Part shown: positions 10,915 to 22,200 of the stretch, piece by piece
How positions within the stretch are numbered: the stretch's first letter is position 1
Layout of the letters: each line of letters starts with the position of its first letter
Assembly (NCBI GenBank): GCA_028023455.1
Contig: JAQFVV010012394.1
Coordinates: 32,208,885-32,272,884 of the forward strand
Length of the DNA stretch: 64,000 bases
Source: Epiperipatus broadwayi
Lineage: Eukaryota > Onychophora > Udeonychophora > Euonychophora > Peripatidae
Reading direction: 5' to 3'
Position numbers and translations under genes: made by a program
The notes under the pieces: generated by a model
Seen by the model: the letters and a program-made list of their open reading frames with translations, nothing else
Told to the model about the DNA's origin: nothing
The model's database searches: none

Positions 10915-11320
10915 ATTTAGCCTCTGAGATTTGGACGCTTAACAGAAGAGTAATACAGGGGATTCAAATCACTTTATGAAGTATGGGAAGAAATATGTTG
11001 GGAGTAAGTAAAAAGAAAAAACTGAAAATCAAATAATTTGGTGAGAGAACAAGTAGTCATCGCTGACTTCATTAAAATAATTAAGAGACTGAAATGAAGA
11101 TATATTGGATATATTTCTAGAAAAGGTAGAAATAGATGGGAAACTAAAATATTTAATTTGATTCCAAGAGATTATAAATGATATAAAACAGTTTACATAT
11201 ATGAATGAAATAAAAGAGTTAGTTGGGATTATGCATAAAAGAAAAGTTATTGATAAAAACTAGATTAAACCTGAGAGATCTTCATCCTGCAATGGATCAG
11301 TAGTGACTGGAAAAAAGGAT
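10915..11320 (+). pseudogene. RTE LINE 3' fragment, heavily decayed
   Basis: Broken forward frames follow the RTE C-terminal order seen at 60830-61210: EIWTLNRRVIQ, then MGRNMLGVSK, the WxGHxxR region reduced to a degenerate YWIYF, FDSKRL (for WIPRD), and RDLHPAMDQ followed by the usual 3' end. Many stops and indels. It is older than the copy at 59.5 kb. Confidence 0.65.
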
Positions 11321-13078
11321 GACGAATGCTAGATAGTGTTTCCTCTCATAATAGTAAATGCTAGTCTCCTGTGATCTTTGTTTATAATAAATACTGCTAG
11401 AAACATTATGCATGGGCATGATATATATATATATATTGTAACGATCTGGAGAAGGTAGACTTACGTAATCTGCACTACGGGGCGCCATCTAGGCATTTGA
11501 ACCTAAAAAAATTTATAAAGTAGGCAGATACGTAAGTCAAAAAAAAAAAAATTTTTTTTTTTTTAATATTTTGGTTCCGGTCGTTAGCCCATGTCACTAG
11601 CTCAGTGGAATAGCAGAGATTAAATAATATAATATCTTATCTAATTATATTTCAATATTAAAAAAATAAATAAAATAAGCCACTGCCAGTAATTAACATA
11701 CAAACATTTATTTATGCACATATATATAAGATTTAAAATTATTTTAGTATTAGTTTACATTTTAACATTTAACATTATTTTTAACTTTGATTTTTGACTT
11801 TAATTTACATTTAATTACTATTATATTCTAATTTTACATTTTAATTAAGTTCGCACAGATAAATTTAGGAAAGCTTGTTTATAATGTTGAATATAGATCG
11901 GTTACATAGATTTCACGGTCAAAAACATTTCAAAGTAAACATAAACGATCAAAATACAAAATTATTGATTACTGACAATTGCGGAGGGAAATTTATACGT
12001 AACCCAATAGTATTCACCATAAGATACTTGCATTGTCACCAATAACTTAAAAGACATCCGAATAAATACATTTTAGATACTCACCGTAAGGTATCATTAT
12101 TTATCGAATGTCTATATATTTTGATCAAATATGAAAACCCAAAACATACTTAACCGATAACCAATCCATGCAAGCGTCTATAAACAACTTAAATTTAATG
12201 CATTTTTATTTAGGGTCAAGTATGAATAGACCACATAGATTTGCATTTGAAAATAAAATATTCTATCCCTATTTAACCTTAGGCTAAAATTCGCAGTCAA
12301 ACTGGCATCAATCCATCTGATACATCGATGTATTCAATGTAATACGGAATACGGCAGCACCAAAAAGATTAAGAGAAGATATTGACTCTCATTAGATAGG
12401 AATATTACTTCTATCCAACGAGAAGAACAATAAAAAAAAAACTCCATAGAAAGGAACTGCGCTCTGCGTCTTATAATTCCTTCCATAGGCAAAACGGGAG
12501 AGTGCGGCGTATGAAGCGATTCTGCCAGTAGCGAATCTCCGATTACATCTACTAACTACATCAATATATCCAATCCATTGACCCAATCTAACAACGACAC
12601 AAATAACCTAAGATTACCCTCCCCTAATATAACTTTACAAATCTATACAGCCATTCACGCCCGACTTAAGTTTAACATTTATATAATTAATTTAACGAAA
12701 AACAAAAAAAATCATGATAAAAACTTAAAGAATAAAAAAATAAATAAATGGAAATGATTTTACATAAATAAGAAAAAAAATACATCAAATAACACTATTA
12801 ATAAAGAATTTAGTTTGGTCAGATAGGATTCTATTGCATTATTTACTAAAAAGTTTTAAAATTTAGAGTTCTTATTGTTTCAAGTGAATATAAAGTTCTT
12901 ACGATTTTTAAAACGTCCAACTTTATCCGTTGCTTGCCATGAACGTAAATTCCCACGCCGTCCTAAGATTGATATTCTGTTGGCCGATTTATTTATCCAT
13001 CCGGAGGTTTTTGTTTTAACTGGTCCTCAATGTAGAAAAACGATAGTTCATTTCTCTTTCTTTCTTTAACAGCTGACA

Positions 13079-13103
13079 GAATTGACAGTGCGTCTGTCAA
13101 TTC
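13079..13103. promoter_or_regulatory. 10 bp-stem hairpin downstream of the LTR TATA box
   Basis: GAATTGACAG and CTGTCAATTC flank a 5-base loop. The same hairpin is present in copy B (about 16011-16041) and in the diverged solo copy C (about 32260-32284), so it has been kept across copies. Its position in the transcribed leader suggests an RNA structure or a palindromic protein site. Confidence 0.55.
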
Positions 13104-13183
13104 CATCACCTCCAACTCCGTAGTACTACATATAGTCACATCGTAATAATCAATAATCAATCCCTAATAATTTTCAACCATGT

Positions 13184-13192
13184 CCTTTTATA
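13184..13192 (-). promoter_or_regulatory. LTR TATA box, copy A
   Basis: TATAAAAGG on the minus strand. It is conserved in copy B (16125-16133) and in the diverged solo copy (32188-32196). Confidence 0.5.
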
Positions 13193-13648
13193 TTCATTTG
13201 AAGGATTGCATTTACATTACGTCATCGATGCGATGATCCTTTTCGTTGAGGTCCGATTTCCCAATGGATTTATTTCATTTGCTAAAAGTTTCTATTGTTT
13301 TCCTCTCTGACCGATGTTTTTACATTTAAATGCCCAAGGCTGGTTTACATTTAACTAATTAACAATCATTTCCATTTCTGATTAATTAACCTGTTTTCCA
13401 AATCAAAGATATATTTTTATCTCTAAATCTTTTTAAGTTTTTGTTTTAAAATACCTTTTCTATTTTTAATACAGTTTTATTTTAATAATTTTTTTTATCT
13501 GTGCGATTTAATATATACGAGTTTAAGATGATATTTAATTTCAATTTTTAATTCTTAAAGAAAATTTTTAAATGCGAACTTTTTAATTTACTTTCATGTT
13601 TAATAAATATAAAAAAAAACAATGTAACGAACGTCTGTGCTCGTTACA

Positions 13649-14380
13649 TATCAGTAAAGTTGCTTAAAAAAAAATGATCAAAAAAAAAAAAATTTTACTT
13701 AGGGTTAGTAATTACGGTACACGATTGACGAAGACATTTACAAAACATCCGGTTAATAATTTTACAAAAAGACTATATACAAAAAGAAAAAAAAATGTTG
13801 ACTATCGTTTTCCCAAGGACCATTTACGTTCACCTCCTCCCCACCAGAGTTCTATTATTTTTTTTATCCATTTTATTTTTACACACGGCATGACAAGCAA
13901 GTTTTATAAATTATTTATTTAAATAAGGTTGCATTGAGATAAATATGTTTTGAAAAATAATGGGTTTAAACGTGTATATTTGCAGCACAATTATAAATAC
14001 CACCAACTTATTTATGACTGATTGAAATGCATACATAGGGTTACACTGAAGTAATTCCCAAAGGTACTCATCGTAAGGTACCACATTTCGATCATAAACT
14101 TACGTGGCTGTGCGCGCCTATACACCTTAAAGCATAATATATATCAACAAAAAAAAACATATCAATCGCAACCTTTTGACTTTCTTTTTTTAACAAAATA
14201 CAGTTTAAAATTATTTATACTTTCTCGTGTTTAATATATGTGCTATTTCTTTTCTGGCAGTGCTTTTATAAGATTTAAAGTATACGACTTTATGTAAACA
14301 GATAAAAATATTTCATTTTGACAAAATTTGCTCAGGGTATACGTGGTTTATTAAAGATCGGCCCGAGTTGGTTCGCCAGT
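13649..14380 (-). other. 732 bp interior of the long-LTR element
   Basis: Contains the primer-binding site at its right edge but no frame resembling gag, protease, reverse transcriptase or integrase. A purine-rich block on the minus strand (GGTGGGGAGGAGGTGAACG, about 13824-13843) may be a displaced polypurine tract or part of a deleted 3' region. Confidence 0.55.
14361..14378 (-). promoter_or_regulatory. primer-binding site of the long-LTR element
   Basis: TGGCGAACCAACTCGGGC read on the minus strand begins two bases inside the LTR boundary and starts with TGG, complementary to the CCA end of a tRNA. It fixes the element's orientation. The priming tRNA was not identified. Confidence 0.6.
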
Positions 14381-16585
14381 TGTAACGATCCGGAGAAATG
14401 CGACTTAACGTAAACTGCACTACAGGGCGCCATCTAGGCATTTGAACCTAGAAAAATTTATAAAGTAGGCAGATACGTAAGTCAAAAAAAAAAAAAATTT
14501 TTTTTAAATATTTTGGTTCCGGTCGTTAGCCCATGTCACTAGCTCAGTGGAATAGCAGAGATTAAATAATATAATATCTTATCTAATTATATTTCAATAT
14601 TAAAAAAATAAATAAAATAAGCCACTGCCAGTAATTAACATACAAACATTTATTTATGCACATATATATAAGATTTAAAATTATTTTAGTATTAGTTTAC
14701 ATTTTAACATTTAACATTATTTTTAACTTTGATTTTTGACTTTAATTTACATTTAATTACTATTATATTCTAATTTTACATTTTAATTAAGTTCGCACAG
14801 ATAAATTTAGGAAAGCTTGTTTATAATGTTGAATATAGATCGGTTACATAGATTTCACGGTCAAAAACATTTCAAAGTAAACATAAACGATCAAAATACA
14901 AAATTATTGATTACTGACAATTGCGGAGGGAAATTTATACGTAACCCAATAGTATTCACCATAAGATACTTGCATTGTCACCAATAACTTAAAAGACATC
15001 CGAATAAATACATTTTAGATACTCACCGTAAGGTATCATTATTTATCGAATGTCTATATATTTTGATCAAATATGAAAACCCAAAACATACTTAACCGAT
15101 AACCAATCCATGCAAGCGTCTATAAACAACTTAAATTTAATGCATTTTTATTTAGGGTCAAGTATGAATAGACCACATAGATTTGCATTTGAAAATAAAA
15201 TATTCTATCCCTATTTAACCTTAGGCTAAAATTCGCAGTCAAACTGGCATCAATCCATCTGATACATCGATGTATTCAATGTAATACGGAATACGGCAGC
15301 ACCAAAAAGATTAAGAGAAGATATTGACTCTCATTAGATAGGAATATTACTTCTATCCAACGAGAAGAACAATAAAAAAAAACTCCATAGAAAGGAACTG
15401 CGCTCTGCGTCTTATAATTCCTTCCATAGGCAAAACGGGAGAGTGCGGCGTATGAAGCGATTCTGCCAGTAGCGAATCTCCGATTACATCTACTAACTAC
15501 ATCAATATATCCAATCCATTGACCCAATCTAACAACGACACAAATAACCTAAGATTACCCTCCCCTAATATAACTTTACAAATCTATACAGCCATTCACG
15601 CCCGACTTAAGTTTAACATTTATATAATTAATTTAACGAAAAACAAAAAAAATCATGATAAAAACTTAAAGAATAAAAAAATAAATAAATGGAAATGATT
15701 TTACATAAATAAGAAAAAAAATACATCAAATAACACTATTAATAAAGAATTTAGTTTGGTCAGATAGGATTCTATTGCATTATTTACTAAAAAGTTTTAA
15801 AATTTAGAGTTCTTATTGTTTCAAGTGAATATAAAGTTCTTACGATTTTTAAAACGTCCAACTTTATCCGTTGCTTGCCATGAACGTAAATTCCCACGCC
15901 GTCCTAAGATTGATATTCTGTTGGCCGATTTATTTATCCATCCGGAGGTTTTTGTTTTAACTGGTCCTCAATGTAGAAAAACGATAGTTCATTTCTCTTT
16001 CTTTCTTTAACAGCTGACAGAATTGACAGTGCGTCTGTCAATTCCATCACCTCCAACTCCGTAGTACTACATATAGTCACATCGTAATAATCAATAATCA
16101 ATCCCTAATAATTTTCAACCATGTCCTTTTATATTCATTTGAAGGATTGCATTTACATTACGTCATCGATGCGATGATCCTTTTCGTTGAGGTCCGATTT
16201 CCCAATGGATTTATTTCATTTGCTAAAAGTTTCTATTGTTTTCCTCTCTGACCGATGTTTTTACATTTAAATGCCCAAGGCTGGTTTACATTTAACTAAT
16301 TAACAATCATTTCCATTTCTCTTTAATTAACCTGTTTTCCAAATCAAAGATATATTTTTATCTCTAAATCTTTTTAAGTTTTTGTTTTAAAATACCTTTT
16401 CTATTTTTAATACAGTTTTATTTTAATAATTTTTCATTATCTGTGCGATTTAATATATACGAGTTTAAGATATTTAATTTCAATTTTTAATTCTTAAAGA
16501 AAATTTTTAAATGCGACCTTTTTAATTTACTTTCATGTTTAATAAATAAAAAAAAACAATGTAACGAACGTCTGTGCTCGTTACA
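14381..16585 (-). repeat. 5' LTR, 2.2 kb family (copy B)
   Basis: 2205 bp direct copy of 11437-13648. It ends on the right with a 26 bp hairpin (TGTAACGA...TCGTTACA, 16560-16585), which is the LTR 5' terminus in element orientation. TATA box at 16125-16133 (minus). ATAT follows at 16586. Confidence 0.75.
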
Positions 16586-16599
16586 ATATATATATATAT

Positions 16600-16770
16600 A
16601 TATCCCAAAAGATTTGTAAAATATGTAGAAAGCACATGTAATATGGATGGATGCAATAAAGATTTTTTTCTGGTGTGAAGTAGAGAAGATAGGCTAGAGA
16701 TTGGAAAATCTCAATTAAATTTGGATTTTCATCTTGCAATGGTTGATAATGGTCAAATATGAACTGATGA
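16600..16770 (+). pseudogene. RTE LINE 3'-end fragment
   Basis: ATGGATGGATGCAATAAAG...GGTGTGAAGTAGAGAAGA and then TTTTCATCTTGCAATGGTTGATAATGG match the 3' end of the RTE family (WMDE..., GVMWRRE, HPAV). It lies immediately after the (AT)n tract that received the LTR element. Confidence 0.6.
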
Positions 16771-17284
16771 ATGTGTAATATAATATAACCTTTAATAAGC
16801 CAAATGCAGAATAAAATCTCTCCAACAAGTCTTACAGAATATCACAAGGAAAAAAAAATATATTAATTATCAAGCTGATTAAACATCCATTTTATTGTCC
16901 AATTTTTGATATCTACTTAGCTTAATTATCAAAGGACATTAAAAATATATTATATTTGCTTATAAAAAAATTCCAAATTTTACCAAGCCTAAATTTATGC
17001 TCCATGTTATGGCAGAAAAATTAACTAACTATATGGAATAAAACACTTTTAAATATTCTGAGAGAAGCCACTAAATAAATACGTAGATTAGATGCTAAGA
17101 CACACTATTTAAAGATCTATTAAATTATAAAATTAATGAAAAATCATTATAATGCTCAAGTCTATATAAGAATAGCTTTATAACTCATGTCAAACCTTAT
17201 TGTACAAATATGACTAAAAACTTTTGGTCTATCACAAAATATATGAATGAGACAACAAACATGTATTACAGACATCCCTGAAAA

Positions 17285-17540
17285 AAATTAAAGATGAAAT
17301 GGATTTGGACTGTGCATATTTCTAGAAAAGATGAATATATATGGACAGTTGACATTCTAAATAGAATTCCAAGAGATTGTAAAAGACCTAGAAAAAAACC
17401 ATGTGTGAGATGGTTAAATGAAATAAGAACATTTGCTGACGTTATGTAAAGAAGAAAGGTTAGGGATCAAAAAAACTGGTAAACTTAGAAAGATCCCTAT
17501 TACTCATTGTATTCATAATGGTGAAAAAAGATGATACATT
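17285..17540 (+). pseudogene. RTE LINE 3' fragment
   Basis: Frames shifted by indels follow WxWxxHI...LEK, TF(N)RIPRDCKRPRK, HVRWLNEIRTFADVM and RK, with nucleotide strings such as ATTCCAAGAGATTGTAAAAG that are identical to 55260-55279 and 61069-61088. Older than the copy at 55184. Confidence 0.7.
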
Positions 17541-17624
17541 TTAACTTGAAGATGTTTTGATCTATTTGCAAATTGACTGTTTAGTCAAATTTAATCTGTA
17601 GCATTCCATCTAATTATGTAAATG

Positions 17625-18310
17625 GGGTTTGAAACCAGACTTTCATACTTGCTCACTAACATGTTGAAAAAGATAAATAATCACTAATATACATATTTCA
17701 GGCTAAACCGGTACTTGTCAATTGGTCCAGATTATATTAAGATAGCCAATCTTCATACTTTAATGGACAGGTTTCAATCCACTTTACCTCACAACTTTTC
17801 AGCCATCCATTTCATTAAAAATCTGATCATGGAATGCTCAAGGCCTTCATTGATGCCAACTTTCTCATCCTACCCATGTTGATCATAAGTTAAAATATAG
17901 TGTAAGATCTGCCCATCCTTCATATAGTATGTAAATGGATTATGTCCTATACATGAGAGTTCAGAGTGACTTATGGTTAACATGGGTAGGATGAGAAGGT
18001 TGGCATCAATGATAGCCTTGAGCCTTCTATCATCAGATTTTAAATGAAATAGATGTCTGAAGAGTTGTGGGGTGGAGTGGATTGAAGCCTGTCCATTAAA
18101 GGATGTAGATTGGCTATCTTAATATAAGCTGAGCATTGATTGTATATATGTGTGGAGATGATAATCTGGACCAACTGATGAGTGCTGGTTTAGCACAAAA
18201 TACTTATATTGATGATTATTAATCTTTTTAACATTTGTGTAATCAAGTGTGTAAGCAGTATGAAATAGCATGAATAGTCAAGGGTCATGTGAATGTCTGA
18301 GTTCAAACCC
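17625..18310. repeat. palindromic pair of the ~470 bp repeat family (F)
   Basis: The left arm (about 17625-17890) and right arm (about 17970-18310) are near-complements: CTCATCCTACCCATGTTGA is answered by TTAACATGGGTAGGATGAG, and CACTAATATACATATTTCA by its relative near 18200. Each arm is one unit of a family also found at 21735-22200, 25345-26640 and, decayed, at 47640-47815 and 53750-53940. The right arm ends with GAGTTCAAACCCC (18299 region), which resembles a pol III B box. No coding content. Confidence 0.75.
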
Positions 18311-19479
18311 CCTATATATTACATATTGGAGTGCAGGTTTGAAAAAGCCTGTACTTTAGGGGTGGGGGAAATTATATACTAACCATGTAAAACAAAATTA
18401 CAGATATTATAATTTGATTTACAAATTCAACAACTTTGACACCACCCACTACATTAATGATTAATATTATTCATTTATGAAATTAGTGATTATCAGATTA
18501 TATTCTTGGTTTCGTATTTCCTTGAGAACCCACACGTCTCACCTCACTAAAATAGTCAATACATATTGAAATTACAGTATAATAAATTAATATCAACTAA
18601 AATAATTGTAAAATAGATTAATTGGGAGGATTTTACAAGAGTAGCCTTTTTTATATACCAAATAGAATTAATTAATTAATTAATTTTTTAGCAGAATTTC
18701 TATTGCAAGTGGATATTTTTTATAGATCCTATAGGCTGATTACTATTTTGTTTTTCATATATGCCAATACATATTTAAATTTTTGGTAATTTCAAATTAA
18801 AAATCCAATGTATAATTATTGTTTATCTCGGATTATATTTTTTCAAATGTTTTACATCACTAGGATTTTATAATATTTTATATTACTTTTGTGAATTTGT
18901 AATAAAACATTAATTTTGTTAACATTTTGTGATTGTTATTTTTAATAGAATTTTTTTTTCTGACCGTTTATAAAATTTATTTAATTGCTAAGCCGTTCAC
19001 GTTATTAAATTATTATTCAGTTTCTTTTTTTCTGAGTGATTAATAATTTAATAAACGTAATGTATTCAATACAAAACACGTTTTCTGTGTTTAAAAGAAA
19101 AGATTATTATTTATAATATCCTGTAATGCTATGTATGCTTTCGATTATTTATAGTCATATTCATAGCATAAGTAGTCTACTAAAGACGTCTCATTTATCC
19201 TCAAGTGTCTGACGTAATATTTAAATGAGATGTGAATATAAATGAGCTGATTTAAATAGACCATTTTTTAAAGAAGGGAATGCAAGATTCTTTTCTATTA
19301 ATAGTGTGGGCATTGTTAGAAATATGTCATGCTTCTTTAAACTTGCATTTGTCATTTCCTTCTGTACATACAGTTCTAATCTTTGTTGATCAAGGGGGTG
19401 GCCGTGGTCAATTTCATGATATAAAAATATTGATTTAACATCAGAGATGGCTTTAGCATGATTATATTTATATGTATGT
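18311..19479. other. non-coding stretch
   Basis: AT-rich. A hairpin (GTTATTAAATTATTATTCAG against CTGAGTGATTAATAATTTAATAA) lies at 19000-19065. A 120-codon minus-strand frame at 19221-19583 overlaps the tandem array and has no recognisable motif. Confidence 0.45.
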
Positions 19480-19692
19480 ATATAAGTTCTAATCATAGGT
19501 GTACTACTTATGGTTTTAAAACAATTATTGACAGAATAGCGCATGGCAATTTTAGTGCATGTGTGAAATAGTTCCTTCCTCATATTACATTAATTTAAAT
19601 CACCATATTATTATATAAACTAATAAGATTCAGTATAGCAGATAGTTAAAAATGGGGAAACTTCTCTTCCTGGTGATATATAAATTGAATTT

Positions 19693-19858
19693 AATTATAA
19701 ATTTATTTAATGCACATTGATTACTTAAGTAATATTCACTAAGGCAATAAACCTAAAGCATATGCGGTTGAAAATGCGATGGTAGGGACCTCTACAGGTC
19801 TTAACCACAAGCTTATGCATTTTCAACCACACATGCTTTAGGTTTATTGCCTTAGTAA
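19693..19858. mobile_element. MITE inserted in the tandem array
   Basis: The array unit is interrupted by 166 bp flanked by a 13 bp repeat ATAAATTGAATTT (19680-19692 and 19859-19871). Its right two-thirds (19738-19855) is a hairpin with arms beginning CTAAGGCAATAAACCTAAAG and ending CTTTAGGTTTATTGCCTTAG. Removing it restores the normal unit length. Confidence 0.65.
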
Positions 19859-20256
19859 ATAAATTGAATTTGTATAAGTACTATGTCGATTTAAAAATCA
19901 GTCATAATAAATTCAAATCCTAATTTAGACACTCAATAATTGGTGGCTTATTTTAAAGAATATGCTTTAACCAAAGCTAGATCACCTATGTTTTTAAAAC
20001 AATTATTGATGTGAGAGTGTTAATTTTACCAATGTGTTAAATATAATTCCCTTCCACAATATTCTATATAAACTAATAAGATTCAAGGTACAAATCTTTA
20101 AAAATGAGAAATTTTCTTTTCCCTGTGATATGTATACCGAATTTGCATAAATAATATGCCAATTTCAAAATCAGACTCATAATAAAGTCAAACCCTAATT
20201 TAGACACATTCAATAGTTGTGTTTATTTAAAAAATAAGTTCTAACCAAAAGTGGAT

Positions 20257-20346
20257 GACCTATGGTTTTAAAACATTTATTGACAAGAGAGTGCGTTCAA
20301 TGACCTATGGTTTTAAAACATTTATTGACAAGAGAGTGCGTTCAAT
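20257..20346. repeat. 45 bp perfect tandem duplication
   Basis: GACCTATGGTTTTAAAACAT and the rest of a 45 bp stretch occur twice head to tail without a mismatch, inside one unit of the larger array. It is a recent slippage or recombination product. Confidence 0.85.
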
Positions 20347-21734
20347 TTTTGTGGATGTGCTAAGAATAATTCTTTCCACAATATTACTTACATATATATA
20401 AATCGCTATATTATCAATCATTATATCTATATAAACTAATAAGATTCAGTGTAGCAGTTAGTTAAAGATTAATCTTTTTCTTCCTTGTGATTATAAAGAA
20501 ATTTGTATAACAATTATGCAATAATTATTGGTTTATTTATAGAAGCTCTAACCAGAGTTGGACCACCTATGGTTTTAAAACAATTGTTGATGGGAGAGTG
20601 TGTTGATTTTACTTTGCATGTATGAATAATAATTATTTTCCCCAATATTATAAGTATATCCACTATTATACTATTTATTATTACATCTAATATAAAATAA
20701 TAATTCAGTGTCACTGATGGTTGAAAACGAGAAACTTTCTCTTCCCTGTGATAAATAAGCAGAATTTCTGCAAGTAATATGCTGATTTAAAAATCAGGCT
20801 CATATTAACTTCAAACCCTAATTTAGGCATGGTCAATAATTGTTGGTTTATTTAAAAAATAAGTTCTAACCAAAGGGGACCATTTATGCTTTTAATTTTA
20901 AAACAGTTATTGATGGGGAAGGGGTGCATGTGAAGAATACTCCCACAATATTATAGGTATATGAATCCCTATATTATTAATTATTATATCTATATACACT
21001 AATAAGATTCAGGGTGCAGATAGTTAAAAATGAGCCACTTTCTCTACCCTGTGATACATAAACTAAATTTGTACAAGTAATATGCCAATTTAAAAATCAA
21101 GTTCATAATAAGTTCAAACCCTAATTTAGGCATGGTCAATAATTATTGGTTCATTGAAAGAATGAGCTTTACCAAAGTTATACCATCTATTGCTGATTTA
21201 TTTAAAGAATAAACTTTAACCAAAGTTAGATTACCTCTGGCATCAATTTTAGCATATGTGTGAAGAATAGTTCTTTCCACATTATTATAAGTATATACAT
21301 TATTATATTATTAATTATTACATATATTATATATATTAACAACAGGGCTATTAATTCCCAAATGAACATGGCCATTCCAATTTCAATGGGGAGATATTTT
21401 ATTACCCTAGAGGTGAGTTTACAATGATTACACCAAGTAATTAATTTGGCCACAATTGGAACATATTGATCCTTATTCTGTTTGTTTAATATTTTTGTCT
21501 TTATTTATATATTTGATGTTTATTTGATGTATTCAATTTTTTCTGTAAAAAATGTATTTCTGAAATATTTCAGCACTATGAACAATTTTAGTTCTCTAAT
21601 GTCTTTCCAATAAAAACTATATTGATGTTTTAAAGATGTCAGAAAGATAATCTCTGTGATGTAAATGTAGACTATCTCTTCCATAAAAAGCATTTTCAAA
21701 TTTACCATAAAACATCTGTAAGAGATTGTGCATT

Positions 21735-22200
21735 GTTCATTGGATTCATATGTTCAATTCAATAATGTTCTCATTTTACAATATTCTCCTGTACATGAGG
21801 GGTCAGAATGACTAATATGTCAACATGGGTAGGATGACAACCTTGGCACTAACAAGGGCTTTGAATGTTCCACCATCAAATTTTCAATGAAATGGAAGGC
21901 TGAAGAGTTGTGAGTTGGAATAGTTTGAAGCCTGTCCTTTAAAGCATGAAGATTGGCTATCTTAATATAAAGCTGAGCACTGATTATATATGTGTGTGAG
22001 GATAGTAATCTAGACCAATTGATGATTGCTGGTTAGCATGAAATATGTATATTGGTGATTATTTATCTTTTCAACATGTCTGTGATCAGGTGGGTCAGCA
22101 ATACGAGATGGCACTGAGAGTAGTGGGTCATGTGAAAGTCTGAGTTCGAATCCTGCATATATTACATATATAAATGCAGGTTTAAGCCTGTACAATGTAT
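21735..22200 (+). repeat. single copy of repeat family F
   Basis: Forward copy containing TACATGAGGGGTCAGAATGA, CAACATGGGTAGGATGACAA, GAAGCCTGTCCTTTAAAGCATG, GGTGATTATTTATCTTTTCAAC and GAGTTCGAATCCTGC (22142-22156). The last is a close match to a pol III B box. It is unpaired here, unlike the copies at 17.6 and 25.3 kb. Confidence 0.7.

Larger units (their letters stand above)
11437..13648 (-). repeat. 3' LTR, 2.2 kb family (copy A)
   Basis: 2212 bp, nearly base-for-base the same as copy B apart from the outermost right-hand part of the element (for example CTGGAGAAGGTAGACTTACG here against CCGGAGAAATGCGACTTAACG in B) and small indels. On the minus strand it has a TATA box (TATAAAAGG, 13184-13192) and, downstream of it, a 10 bp-stem hairpin GAATTGACAG/CTGTCAATTC at 13079-13103. 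Small frames inside it (for example 12392-12586 minus) are conserved only because the copies are young. No polypurine tract directly abuts it, suggesting a deletion in the interior. Confidence 0.75.
11437..16585 (-). mobile_element. non-autonomous LTR element with 2.2 kb LTRs
   Basis: Two direct copies of a long sequence (11437-13648 and 14381-16585) are nearly identical and bracket only 732 bp. Each runs TGTAACGA to TCGTTACA, the TG...CA ends of LTRs. On the minus strand the interior begins two bases after the LTR with TGGCGAACCAACTCGGGC, which has the form and place of a tRNA primer-binding site, so the element reads right to left. The interior holds no gag or pol frame. The element sits in an (AT)n tract, with ATAT on both sides (11433-11436 and 16586-16589). 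By analogy this is a TRIM/LARD-type derivative, probably of a Ty3/gypsy-like element. A third, inverted solo copy is at 31709-33883. Confidence 0.75.
19480..21310. repeat. decayed tandem array, ~0.3 kb unit, five to six copies
   Basis: Blocks recur in the same order: TTCTAACCAAAG, then CCTATGGTTTTAAAACAATTATTGA, TGTGTGAAGAATA(A/G)TTC, CACAATATTATAAGTATAT, ATATAAACTAATAAGATTCAG, AGTTAAAAATGAGAAA, CCTGTGATA, AATATGCCAATTTAAAAATCAG, and CATAATAAGTTCAAACCCTAATTTAG. Starts of the TTTTAAAAC block are at about 19514, 19992, 20265, 20573 and 20896. The first spacing is enlarged by the insertion at 19693-19858. Copies differ at many positions, so the array is old. Confidence 0.75.

Noticed and set aside
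12392-12586. 64-codon minus frame repeated at 15276-15527, and plus frames at 12875 and 15816
   Set aside because: They recur only because the two LTRs are nearly identical. The diverged solo copy does not preserve the frames, so they are not under coding constraint.
13649-14380. A gag-pol region between the 2.2 kb LTRs
   Set aside because: Checked both strands: no RT, integrase or zinc-knuckle motif; the interior is too short.
19221-19583. 120-codon minus-strand frame
   Set aside because: Overlaps the decayed tandem array; sister units contain only broken versions and no motif is recognisable.
20257-20346. Possible CRISPR-like direct repeats
   Set aside because: Only two adjacent copies without spacers, inside a decayed satellite in animal DNA.
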